The position numbers and the translations under genes were made by a program. A DNA stretch of 64,000 nucleotides from DATKPC01 sp035524275 (GTDB lineage: Bacteria; Pseudomonadota; Gammaproteobacteria; Burkholderiales; Burkholderiaceae_F). Each line of letters starts with the position of its first letter. Position 1 is the first letter of the stretch. Below the pieces are notes generated by a model. It was not told the origin of the DNA. It made no database searches and saw only the letters and a program-made list of their open reading frames with translations. The stretch covers positions 10,444-74,443 of the forward strand of contig DATKPC010000022.1 in assembly GCA_035524275.1 (NCBI GenBank). Direction: 5' to 3'. This document shows positions 54,468 through 62,626 of the stretch, piece after piece.

Positions 54468-56024
54468 TCAGGCGGCTGGCGTCAATGCGGCAAGTATCGC
54501 CGGGGCGGCCTGCACCACGGCGCGGCGGTGGTAGAAGTTCAGCGCCCGCAACCCGCCGAGTTCCTCGCCGCCGCCCGCGCGCCCGGGGCCTCCGTGCAGC
54601 GACTGCGGCATCACGTTGCCGTGGCCGGTCTGGCTCGCGGCGACGTCGGGACTGATGACATGCACGCGGCCATGGCTGTCGGCGAGTTCCGCAGCCGCGG
54701 CGGCCAGGGCGCGCGTGTCGCTTCCGTAGAGGGACGCGACGAGCGAGCCCTGGCCGCGGCGCGCGAGCGCGAGGGCGTGCGCCATGTCGCGGTAGGGAAC
54801 CAGCGTGGCCACCGGGCCGAAGACCTCGGTGTCGTGGACGCGGTCCGCGCCATCCGGATCCCGCGTGCCGAAAAGCGTCGGACCGACGCAGCACGCGACC
54901 GCCGGGTCGGCATCGACTAGTTCGTGGCGGCTGCCGTCGTGCAGGACGTGCGCCTGCGCCTGCAGGTACGCCATGCCGTCGCGGACCGCGGCCCGTTGCG
55001 TTTCGCTGACGAGCGAACCCATCCGGACGCTGTCATGGCGGGGATTGCCGACGACCACCTTGGCGAGGCGCGCGCCGATGGCGCCGGCGGCGGCGTCGTA
55101 AAGCCCTTCTGGAACGAGGACCCGGCGGATCGCGGTGCACTTCTGGCCGGATTTCACCGTCATCTCGCGCGCGACTTCCTTCGCGAGCAGGTCGAGCGCC
55201 GCGTCGCCGGCCGTCTCTCCGGGCAGCAGCAGGGCGGCGTTGACGCTGTCGGCTTCGATATTGACGCGGATCGATTGCCGCACGACGTTCGAGTGCGCGC
55301 GGATCCGCTCGGCCGTCGCCGCCGAGCCGGTGAACGATACGACGTCGAACGGCTGCAGCGCCTCCAGCAGCCCCTCGGCGCTGCCGCAGACGATGGACAG
55401 CGCCCCCGCGGGCAGGATCCCCGCATCGACGACGTCCTTCACCATTCGCTGCGCAAGCCACGCGGTCGCAGTCGCCGGCTTGACGACGACCGGCACTCCC
55501 GACAGCAGGGCCGGAGCCGCCTTTTCCCACAATCCCCACGACGGGAAATTGAAGGCATTGATGAACAGCGCGAGGCCGCGCGTCGGCACCTGGATGTGCT
55601 GGGCCTGGAACGACTCGTCCTTGCCGAGTCGCACGGCGTCGCCGTCGACGAGCAGCGGACGCTCGCCGAGCCCGGCGCCGAGCTTCGCGTAGGTCGACAG
55701 CGTGTAGATCGCGCCGTCGATGTCGATCGCGGAGTCGTTCCTGACGGTCCCGCTGTTGCGGCACGCGATCTCGTAGTACGCATCGCGGTGGGCCTGCAGG
55801 ACCTTGACGATGGCCGCCAGCAGTTCGCCGCGCTGCCGGTATGTCAGCGCGCGCAAGGCGCCCGCCCCGGCATGCCGCGCGAACGCGAAGCCGCCGGCGA
55901 GGTCGAGTCCGGACGCGTCGACGCGGACGAGCGCGGTGCCCAGCACCGGGTCGCGCAGCACGCTGCCGGGGCCGCCGCCGGTGGTCCATTGGCCGCCAAG
56001 GTGGTTCGGGAGGAGTTCGATCAT
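54468..56024 (-). CDS. boxD: 3,4-dehydroadipyl-CoA semialdehyde dehydrogenase
   Basis: 518 residues, aldehyde dehydrogenase family. The opening LLPNHLGGQWTTGGGPGSVL, the general base in RVNIEADSVNAALL, the nucleophile in KSGQKCTAIRRVLVP and the ending MPQSLHGGPGRAGGGEELGG are those of BoxD/PaaZ N-terminal-type enzymes. It oxidises the ring-opened aldehyde made by BoxC to 3,4-dehydroadipyl-CoA, normally with NADP. Starting the leftward bclA unit, it is 157 bases from boxR. Confidence 0.9.
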   Translation of the reverse strand: MIELLPNHLGGQWTTGGGPGSVLRDPVLGTALVRVDASGLDLAGGFAFARHAGAGALRALTYRQRGELLAAIVKVLQAHRDAYYEIACRNSGTVRNDSAIDIDGAIYTLSTYAKLGAGLGERPLLVDGDAVRLGKDESFQAQHIQVPTRGLALFINAFNFPSWGLWEKAAPALLSGVPVVVKPATATAWLAQRMVKDVVDAGILPAGALSIVCGSAEGLLEALQPFDVVSFTGSAATAERIRAHSNVVRQSIRVNIEADSVNAALLLPGETAGDAALDLLAKEVAREMTVKSGQKCTAIRRVLVPEGLYDAAAGAIGARLAKVVVGNPRHDSVRMGSLVSETQRAAVRDGMAYLQAQAHVLHDGSRHELVDADPAVACCVGPTLFGTRDPDGADRVHDTEVFGPVATLVPYRDMAHALALARRGQGSLVASLYGSDTRALAAAAAELADSHGRVHVISPDVAASQTGHGNVMPQSLHGGPGRAGGGEELGGLRALNFYHRRAVVQAAPAILAALTPAA

Positions 56025-56120
56025 CGGGCTCGCTCAGGAGAAATGGATCCGGCCTTCGTGGAGCAGATACAAGACGATGACGAGGGCCCAGACGGCCCGT
56101 CGTTTGAGTGCATGTTGCGG

Positions 56121-56152
56121 TTGCTCGTGCCGATGAAATGCACTATTGTGCG
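56121..56152 (+). promoter_or_regulatory. Predicted boxR promoter with an overlapping TGCA-type site
   Basis: TTGCTC (56121-56126), 17 bases, TATTGT (56144-56149) form a weak sigma-70 promoter facing boxR. Over the -10 lies TGCA-CTATTG-TGCG (56139-56152), one base short of the TGCA-N6-TGCA motif described for BzdR/BoxR operators; a further single TGCA is at 56109. Together these suggest autoregulation, and the site could also affect the divergent boxD promoter. Confidence 0.45.
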
Positions 56153-56181
56153 TATCGATACTTTATGGCGCGTGAGGTTTC

Positions 56182-57243
56182 ATGTCAAGCACTATATTGC
56201 CACATTCGCCGACAACTCCCGGATCGACGCCGTCGGCGTCCGGATCGGTTGCGGCGCGTCGAGCCGCGCCGTCGATGGATGGTGAAGGCCGCGATGGCGG
56301 CCGAGCGGTCGCCGATGTGCGGCCGACCGATGGCGCGCCCGACGGAGGCACGACGGCTGTCGCGAAGCATCCGTTCCTGGTGTCGCTGGGCGAGCGGGTC
56401 CGTGTCCTGCGTTCGCGCCGCGGCATGACGCGCAAGGCGCTGTCGCAGGCGACCGAGGTGTCCGAACGGCACCTGGCGAACCTGGAGTATGGCGTTGGCA
56501 ACGCGTCGATCCTCATCCTGCTGCAGGTGGCGCAGGCGCTGCGCTGTTCGCTGGCCGAACTGCTCGGCGACGTCACGACGAGTTCGCCCGAGTGGCTGCT
56601 GATCCGGGAACTGCTGGAGCAGCGCGACGAAGCCGACCTGCGGCGCGCGCGCGTGGCGATCGGCGAGATGCTGGGGACGGGCGGCGACCACGGCAAGGGC
56701 AGCAGCCCGAGGAGCTCGCGCGTGGCGCTGGTCGGGCTTCGTGGCGCCGGCAAGTCGACGCTGGGCCAGGTGCTCGCGGACGAACTCGGCTTTCCGTTCG
56801 TCGAACTCAGCCGCGAGATCGAGAAGTTCGCCGGCTGCAGCGTCGGCGAGATCCAGGCCCTGTACGGGCAAGGCGCCTACCGCCGCTACGAACGTCGGGC
56901 CCTCGAGGAGGCGATCCAGATCTACCCCGAGGCGGTCATCGCGACGCCGGGCGGCATCGTGTCCGATCCGGCGACGTTCAATCTGCTGCTGGCCCATTGC
57001 CTCACGGTCTGGTTGAAGGCCACGCCGGAAGACCACATGAAGCGCGTCGTTGCGCAGGGCGACACGCGGCCGATGGCGGCAAGCCGCGAGGCGATGGAGG
57101 ACCTGAAGTCGATCCTTGCCGACCGCGCCGCGTTCTATTCGAAAGCCGAATGCAGCGTCGATACCAGCGCCTTCGAGCAGGACGGGGCGGCGCGCGAACT
57201 GGCGCGCGTCGTCCGGGACGCGCTGGGTCTCGAAGTGGAATGA
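56182..57243 (+). CDS. boxR: BoxR/BzdR-type regulator: helix-turn-helix plus shikimate kinase-like domain
   Basis: 353 residues from ATG 56182 (or 322 from ATG 56275). The first 60 residues look unstructured. An XRE-type helix-turn-helix (GERVRVLRSRRGMTRKALSQ then ATEVSERHLANLEYGVGNAS) leads to a P-loop domain like shikimate kinase: GLRGAGKSTLGQVLADELGF at about 185-204. In BzdR/BoxR the kinase-like domain binds benzoyl-CoA rather than acting as an enzyme, and this relieves repression. It is divergent from boxD and followed by boxC after a 125-base promoter region. Confidence 0.93.
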   Translation: MSSTILPHSPTTPGSTPSASGSVAARRAAPSMDGEGRDGGRAVADVRPTDGAPDGGTTAVAKHPFLVSLGERVRVLRSRRGMTRKALSQATEVSERHLANLEYGVGNASILILLQVAQALRCSLAELLGDVTTSSPEWLLIRELLEQRDEADLRRARVAIGEMLGTGGDHGKGSSPRSSRVALVGLRGAGKSTLGQVLADELGFPFVELSREIEKFAGCSVGEIQALYGQGAYRRYERRALEEAIQIYPEAVIATPGGIVSDPATFNLLLAHCLTVWLKATPEDHMKRVVAQGDTRPMAASREAMEDLKSILADRAAFYSKAECSVDTSAFEQDGAARELARVVRDALGLEVE

Positions 57244-57268
57244 AAGTGCATGAAATTTCATTTTCGAC

Positions 57269-57326
57269 TTGACTTTCTTGAATTCCTGCCGCTAAGATGC
57301 AATTTAATGCATAGCAATTAAATGCA
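57269..57326 (+). promoter_or_regulatory. boxC promoter with BoxR operators
   Basis: TTGACT (57269-57274) and TAAGAT (57293-57298) with an 18-base gap form a good sigma-70 promoter; the start would be near 57305. TGCA-ATTTAA-TGCA (57298-57311) is an exact TGCA-N6-TGCA site covering the end of the -10 and the start point. A third TGCA at 57323 ends an imperfect palindrome, AGATGCA...TGCATCT. This layout fits repression by blocking RNA polymerase. Confidence 0.75.
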
Positions 57327-57368
57327 TCTTCTGTCGGCGAGAAATCGCCGGCGCACGAGGAGAAACCG

Positions 57369-59027
57369 ATGACCGAATCCGTCCGTGTCGATTACCAGAC
57401 CGATCCGTCGCGCTACCGGCACTGGAAACTATCCTTCGAGGGCCCGGTCGCGACCTTGAAGGCCGACTTTGACGAGAACGGCGGCTTGCGACCGGGGTAC
57501 AAGCTGAAACTCAACAGCTACGACCTCGGCGTCGACATCGAGTTGAACGACGCGATCAACCGGATCCGGTTCGAGCACCCGGAGGTTCGCACCGTCGTCG
57601 TGACCAGCGCGCGCGACAAGGTCTTCTGCTCCGGCGCCAACATCTTCATGCTCGGCGTGAGCAGCCACGCGTGGAAGGTGAATTTCTGCAAGTTCACGAA
57701 CGAAACGCGAAACGGCATGGAGGATTCGTCGCGCCATGACGGCTTGAAGTTCCTCGCCGCGGTGAACGGGTCGTGCGCCGGCGGCGGCTACGAACTCGCG
57801 CTCGCCTGCGACGAAATCATTCTCGTCGACGACCGTTCGAGCGCGGTCAGCCTGCCGGAAGTCCCGCTTCTCGGCGTCCTGCCCGGAACCGGCGGCCTGA
57901 CGCGCCTCACGGACAAGCGCCACGTGCGGCACGACCTCGCCGACATCTTCTGCACGACGGTCGAAGGCATCCGCGGCGAGAAGGCGAAGGCGTGGCGCCT
58001 CGTCGACGACGTCGTCAAGCCGGCGCAGTTCGCCGCGCGCGTGCAGGAACGCGCGCTGCAGCTGGGTGCGGCCGGTGGCCGCGCGGCGGCGAGCCGTGGC
58101 ATCGCGTTGGCGCCGCTTCACCGCGCGGTCGAGCCGGATGCGCTGCGCTATCGCAACGTCAGCGTCGACATCGACCGCCTCCGCCGCGTCGCGACGTTCA
58201 CGATCGCCGGCCCGGCCACGGCGATCGAGAGCGAGCCGGCGGCGATCGAGGCGGCTGCGGCCGGCTGGTATCCGCTCGAGCTGGCGCGCGAACTCGACGA
58301 TGCCGTGCTGTCGATGCGCACCAACGAGCTCGACATCGGCACCTGGATCATCAAGACCCGCGGCGATCCCGCCGCCGTCCTCGCGATGGATGCCGTGCTC
58401 GAACGCCACAAGGCCCACTGGCTGGTGCGCGAGACGATCGGGCTGCTGCGGCGGACCCTGAGCCGCTTCGATGTCTCCGCGCGCAGCCTGTTCGCGCTGA
58501 TCGAGCCCGGCTCCTGCTTCGCCGGCACGCTGTTCGAACTGGCGCTCGCCTGCGACCGGAGCTACCAGCTCGCCTTGCCGGACGACGCGGCCAAGGCGCC
58601 GAAGATCGTCATCGGCGATGCCAATTTCGGCCTGTACCCGATGATCACCGGGCAGACGAGGCTGCAGCGCCGTTTCTATGCCGAGCAGGTCGCGCTGGAG
58701 GCCGTCCGCTCCCACGCCGGCCGGCCGCTGGATGCCGACGCGGCGTACGCGCTGGGCCTGGTCACGAGCAATCCGGACGACATCGACTGGGACGACGAGA
58801 CGCGCATCGCGATCGAGGAGCGCGTCGCGATGAGTCCGGATGCGCTGACGGGGATGGAGGCCAACCTGCGGTTCAACGGCCCGGAGAACATGCTGACGCG
58901 GGTTTTCGGTCGCCTCACGGCATGGCAGAACTGGATATTCCAGCGTCCCAACGCGGTCGGCGACAAGGGGGCGCTCAAGGTCTACGGCAAGGGCGAGAAG
59001 GCCGCGTTCGACTGGAATCGCGTCTGA
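57369..59027 (+). CDS. boxC: Benzoyl-CoA-dihydrodiol (2,3-epoxybenzoyl-CoA) lyase
   Basis: 552 residues, two crotonase-like halves. The first has VTSARDKVFCSGANIFMLGV and the region NGSCAGGGYELALACDEIIL, with SLPEVPLLGVLPGTGGLTRL; the second has AGTLFELALACDRSYQLAL. BoxC opens the ring of 2,3-epoxybenzoyl-CoA hydrolytically and releases formate to leave the C6 aldehyde. It starts the rightward box unit after the TGCA-controlled promoter and is followed by boxB after 35 bases. Confidence 0.95.
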   Translation: MTESVRVDYQTDPSRYRHWKLSFEGPVATLKADFDENGGLRPGYKLKLNSYDLGVDIELNDAINRIRFEHPEVRTVVVTSARDKVFCSGANIFMLGVSSHAWKVNFCKFTNETRNGMEDSSRHDGLKFLAAVNGSCAGGGYELALACDEIILVDDRSSAVSLPEVPLLGVLPGTGGLTRLTDKRHVRHDLADIFCTTVEGIRGEKAKAWRLVDDVVKPAQFAARVQERALQLGAAGGRAAASRGIALAPLHRAVEPDALRYRNVSVDIDRLRRVATFTIAGPATAIESEPAAIEAAAAGWYPLELARELDDAVLSMRTNELDIGTWIIKTRGDPAAVLAMDAVLERHKAHWLVRETIGLLRRTLSRFDVSARSLFALIEPGSCFAGTLFELALACDRSYQLALPDDAAKAPKIVIGDANFGLYPMITGQTRLQRRFYAEQVALEAVRSHAGRPLDADAAYALGLVTSNPDDIDWDDETRIAIEERVAMSPDALTGMEANLRFNGPENMLTRVFGRLTAWQNWIFQRPNAVGDKGALKVYGKGEKAAFDWNRV

Positions 59028-59062
59028 CCCGCACCCGACAGAGGAACCGCAAGGAGAACCGC

Positions 59063-60490
59063 ATGCCCGCCATCGACTACCAGCAAAAGATCCCGAACAA
59101 CGTCAACCTCGGCGAGGACCGGACGCTGCAGCGCGCGCTGGAGCAATGGCAGCCGAGCTACCTTGACTGGTGGTCCGACATGGGGCCCGAGGGTTCGAGC
59201 GACTACGACGTGTACCTGCGAACCGCGGTGAGCGTCGATCCGGACGGCTGGGCGCAGTTCGGCTACGTCAAGATGCCCGAGTATCGCTGGGGAATCTTCC
59301 TGAACCCGGCCGATCCCGGGCGCAAGATCCATTTCGGCGACAACAAGGGCAAGGACGCGTGGCAGGACGTGCCGGGCGAGTATCGCGCCAACCTGCGGCG
59401 GATCATCGTCACGCAGGGCGACACCGAGCCGGCGTCGGTCGAGCAGCAGCGCCACCTGGGGTTGACGGCGCCGAGCCAGTACGACCTGCGCAACCTGTTC
59501 CAGGTCAACGTCGAGGAAGGTCGCCACCTCTGGGCCATGGTCTACCTGCTGCACAAGTACTTCGGCCGCGACGGCCGCGAGGAGGGCGAGGCGCTGCTCG
59601 CGCGCCGCAGCGGCGAGAAGGACAATCCGCGAATCCTGCAGGCGTTCAACGAGAAGACGCCCGACTGGCTGTCGTTCTTCATGTTCACGTATTTCACCGA
59701 TCGCGACGGAAAATTCCAGCTCTGCGCCCTCGCGGAAAGCGCGTTCGATCCGCTGGCGCGCACGACGCGGTTCATGCTGACCGAGGAAGCGCACCACATG
59801 TTCGTCGGCGAGAGCGGCGTCTCGCGGGTGATCCAGCGCACGTGCCAGGTCATGAAGGACCTGAAGACCGACGATCCGGCCCGCCTGCGGGCCGCCGGCG
59901 TCATCGACCTGCCGACGATCCAGCGTTACCTGAACTTCCATTTCAGCGTCACGATCGACCTTTTCGGCGCCGATGAATCGAGCAACGCGGCGACCTTCTA
60001 CAGCACGGGGCTCAAGGGGCGTTTCGAGGAAGGCAAGCGCACGGACGACCACGTCCTGAAGGGCAGCGCGTACCGCGTGCTGCACGTCGATGGCGGCCGC
60101 CTCGCCGACAAGGAGGTGCCGATGCTCAACGCCCTGAACGAGGTCCTGCGCGACGACTACATCAAGGACAGCATTGCGGGCGTCGAACGCTGGAACAAGG
60201 TGATCGAGAAGGCCGGAATTCCGTTCCGGCTGAAGGCGCCGCACAAGGCCTTCCACCGCAACATCGGGTCGCTCGCCGGCATCAAGGTGTCGCCGGACGG
60301 CCAGGTCATCAGCGAAGCCGAGTGGAACGCGCGCGTCGACGGCTGGCTGCCTTCGCCCGGCGACCGGGCCTTCGTGTCGAGCCTGATGGGCCGCGTCGTG
60401 GAGCCGGGCAAGTTCGCCAACTGGATCGCGCCCCCGGTGATGGGCATCAACCGGCAGCCGGTCGACTTCCAGTACGTGCGGTTCAACTGA
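59063..60490 (+). CDS. boxB: Benzoyl-CoA 2,3-epoxidase, oxygenase subunit BoxB
   Basis: 475 residues. The di-iron ligands expected from the known BoxB structure are present with a shift of two: Gln118, Glu152, His155 (NVEEGRHLW), Asp213, Glu242 and His245 (TEEAHHMFVGE). BoxB uses electrons from BoxA to make 2,3-epoxybenzoyl-CoA. AAGGAG precedes ATG 59063. It is the most diagnostic gene of the aerobic benzoyl-CoA pathway. Confidence 0.96.
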   Translation: MPAIDYQQKIPNNVNLGEDRTLQRALEQWQPSYLDWWSDMGPEGSSDYDVYLRTAVSVDPDGWAQFGYVKMPEYRWGIFLNPADPGRKIHFGDNKGKDAWQDVPGEYRANLRRIIVTQGDTEPASVEQQRHLGLTAPSQYDLRNLFQVNVEEGRHLWAMVYLLHKYFGRDGREEGEALLARRSGEKDNPRILQAFNEKTPDWLSFFMFTYFTDRDGKFQLCALAESAFDPLARTTRFMLTEEAHHMFVGESGVSRVIQRTCQVMKDLKTDDPARLRAAGVIDLPTIQRYLNFHFSVTIDLFGADESSNAATFYSTGLKGRFEEGKRTDDHVLKGSAYRVLHVDGGRLADKEVPMLNALNEVLRDDYIKDSIAGVERWNKVIEKAGIPFRLKAPHKAFHRNIGSLAGIKVSPDGQVISEAEWNARVDGWLPSPGDRAFVSSLMGRVVEPGKFANWIAPPVMGINRQPVDFQYVRFN

Positions 60491-60504
60491 AGCGCGGCGA
60501 CAGG

Positions 60505-60539
60505 GCCGGGCCGACAGCGCCGGGCCGACAGCGCCGGGG
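60505..60539 (+). repeat. Short tandem repeat between boxB and boxA
   Basis: The 14-base unit GCCGGGCCGACAGC is present twice in full (60505-60518 and 60519-60532) and half again (60533-60539), in the 58-base gap after the boxB stop. The GGGGAGGGG run at 60536-60544 that follows it provides the boxA ribosome binding site. Slippage here could change the spacing between the genes but not the reading frames. Confidence 0.7.
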
Positions 60540-60548
60540 AGGGGCGAC

Positions 60549-61826
60549 ATGGACCAGGCAGAGGCGGTGACGATCAGGCAGCATCTCATCGATCCCGAGA
60601 TCTGCATTCGCTGCAATACCTGCGAGGCCACGTGCCCCGTCGGCGCCATCACGCACGATGCGCGCAACTACGTCGTCGATTCGGCGAAGTGCAAGCAATG
60701 CCTGGCGTGCATACCGCCGTGCCCGACGGGCAGCATCGACAACTGGCGCACGATGCCGCGCGCGCGCGCCTACGGGCTCGAGGAGCAGTTGGGCTGGGAC
60801 TCGCTGCCGGCCGAACTGAACGTCGAGGAACTCGCCGACGGCGGCGCGCTCGACGGCGGGGCGTCGCTGGCGCCACCGTCTCCGGCATTGGCATCGGCGC
60901 CAACCGAGGCGACCGGATTCGACAGCGCCGGGCTCAGCGCGACGGTGCCTCCCTGGTCCGCGGCGCATCCGTACGCGAACCTGTACGGTCCGAAGGCGGC
61001 GTCGCGCAGCGTGACGGCCACCGTCGTCGGCAACGTCCGCGTCACCGAGGTCGGCAAGGACTACGACACGCATCACATCGTGCTCGATTTCGGCCCGATG
61101 CCGTTCCCGGTGCTGGAAGGGCAGAGCATCGGCGTCGTCCCGCCGGGCGTCGACGCCCACGGGCGTGCCCACTATGCGCGGCAGTACAGCGTGGCGAGTC
61201 CGCGCAATGGCGAGCGCCCGGGCTACAACAACCTGTCGCTGACCGTGAAGCGGGTGCTCGAGGACCACCAGGGCAATCCGGTTCGCGGCGTCGCCAGCAA
61301 CTACCTGTGCGACCGACAGATCGGCGACCGGGTCGAGGTGATCGGGCCATTCGGCACCAGTTTCCTGATGCCGAACCACCCGAAAAGCCACATCGTGATG
61401 ATCTGCACCGGCACCGGCAGCGCGCCGATGCGCGCGATGACCGAGTGGCGACGGCGCCTGCGGCGAAGCGGGAAGTTCGAGGGCGGCAAGCTGATGCTTT
61501 TCTTCGGCGCGCGCAGTCGCGAGGAGTTGCCCTATTTCGGCCCGCTGCAGAGCCTTCCGAAGGACTTCATCGATATCAATTTCGCGCTCAGCCGTGCGCC
61601 GGGCACGCCGAAGCGCTACGTGCAGGATTTGATGCGCGAGCGGGCGGCCGATCTCGCGGCGTTGCTGGCGGATCCGAACGCCTACTTCTACGTCTGCGGC
61701 CTGAAGGCGATGGAGGAGGGCGTCGTGCTGGCGCTGCGCGACGTCGCGCGGCAGTCCGGGATGAACTGGGACGAGGTCGCCGCCGCACTGCGGCGCGAAG
61801 GCCGGCTGCACATGGAGACCTACTGA
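60549..61826 (+). CDS. boxA: Benzoyl-CoA 2,3-epoxidase, reductase subunit BoxA
   Basis: 425 residues. Two [4Fe-4S] cysteine clusters (Cys19, 22, 25, 29 and Cys48, 51, 54, 58: CIRCNTCEATCPVG and CKQCLACIPPCPTG) precede a linker of about 65 residues, then FAD and NADPH domains: HYARQYSVASPRNGERPGY, then MICTGTGSAPMRAM and FYVCGLKAMEEGV. It supplies BoxB with electrons from NADPH. The stop overlaps the next ATG in TGATG. Confidence 0.94.
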   Translation: MDQAEAVTIRQHLIDPEICIRCNTCEATCPVGAITHDARNYVVDSAKCKQCLACIPPCPTGSIDNWRTMPRARAYGLEEQLGWDSLPAELNVEELADGGALDGGASLAPPSPALASAPTEATGFDSAGLSATVPPWSAAHPYANLYGPKAASRSVTATVVGNVRVTEVGKDYDTHHIVLDFGPMPFPVLEGQSIGVVPPGVDAHGRAHYARQYSVASPRNGERPGYNNLSLTVKRVLEDHQGNPVRGVASNYLCDRQIGDRVEVIGPFGTSFLMPNHPKSHIVMICTGTGSAPMRAMTEWRRRLRRSGKFEGGKLMLFFGARSREELPYFGPLQSLPKDFIDINFALSRAPGTPKRYVQDLMRERAADLAALLADPNAYFYVCGLKAMEEGVVLALRDVARQSGMNWDEVAAALRREGRLHMETY

Positions 61827-62626
61827 TGGCGCCATCGCACCATGTCGTGGTCGGGCGTCGCGCGCCCGGCGTGGCGCAGGTCACGATGTCGCGCCCGGCC
61901 GTCTTCAACGCGTTCGACGAAGGCATGATTGCCGAGCTCGATGCGGCCTTCGAGCGGCTCGGGGCGGACGACGACACGCGCGTGATCGTCCTCGCGGGCG
62001 ATGGGCGGCATTTCAGCGCCGGCGCGGACCTGCAGTGGATGCAGCGGGCCAGCGCGGCCTCGATCGAGTGGAACCTGCAGGATGCGCGCCGATTCGCCGG
62101 GATGCTGCACCGGATCGCCTCCTGTCCGAAGCCGACGGTGGCAAGGGTCCACGGGGCCGCGCTCGGCGGCGGCGTCGGCCTGGCCTGCGCCTGCGACATC
62201 GCGCTCGCCGCCTCGGATGCGAGCTTTTCGGTCAGCGAGGCCAAATTCGGCATCCTGCCGTCGGTCATCGGACCCTACCTGGTGAACGCCGTCGGCAAGC
62301 GCCACGCGACGCGTCTCGCGCTGACCGCGGCGCGCATCGGCGCGCAGGCCGCCGCCGCGATCGGGCTCGTGGCGGCCGTCGCGGATGCCGAACAGCTCGA
62401 CGGCGCGATCGACGACCTCGTCAAGGAGCTGCTGGTCGCTGGCCCGCAGGCGCAGCGTGAAATCAAGACGCTGTTCGCGCGGCTCGAGGTCGGCACGATC
62501 GACGCCGACGCTCGGGAGCTCACGGCGCAGACGATTGCACGCGTCCGCGGAACGGACGAGGCGAAGGAAGGATTTGCCGCGTTCCTCGACAAGCGGCCGC
62601 CGCGCTGGATCCTGCCGTGCAGCTGA
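61826..62626 (+). CDS. Enoyl-CoA hydratase/isomerase family protein (LiuC/PaaF-like)
   Basis: 266 residues of the crotonase family. The CoA-binding and oxyanion motifs are GRHFSAGADLQWMQRAS and VHGAALGGGVGLACACDIAL. The pair GADLQWM and the ending EGFAAFLDKRPPRW resemble methylglutaconyl-CoA hydratase (LiuC), but its place between boxA and a 3-hydroxyacyl-CoA dehydrogenase suggests hydration of dehydroadipyl-CoA in benzoate breakdown. It may serve either pathway; liuC is missing from the leucine cluster at 4193-8792. ATG 61826 overlaps the boxA stop. Confidence 0.82.
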   Translation: MAPSHHVVVGRRAPGVAQVTMSRPAVFNAFDEGMIAELDAAFERLGADDDTRVIVLAGDGRHFSAGADLQWMQRASAASIEWNLQDARRFAGMLHRIASCPKPTVARVHGAALGGGVGLACACDIALAASDASFSVSEAKFGILPSVIGPYLVNAVGKRHATRLALTAARIGAQAAAAIGLVAAVADAEQLDGAIDDLVKELLVAGPQAQREIKTLFARLEVGTIDADARELTAQTIARVRGTDEAKEGFAAFLDKRPPRWILPCS

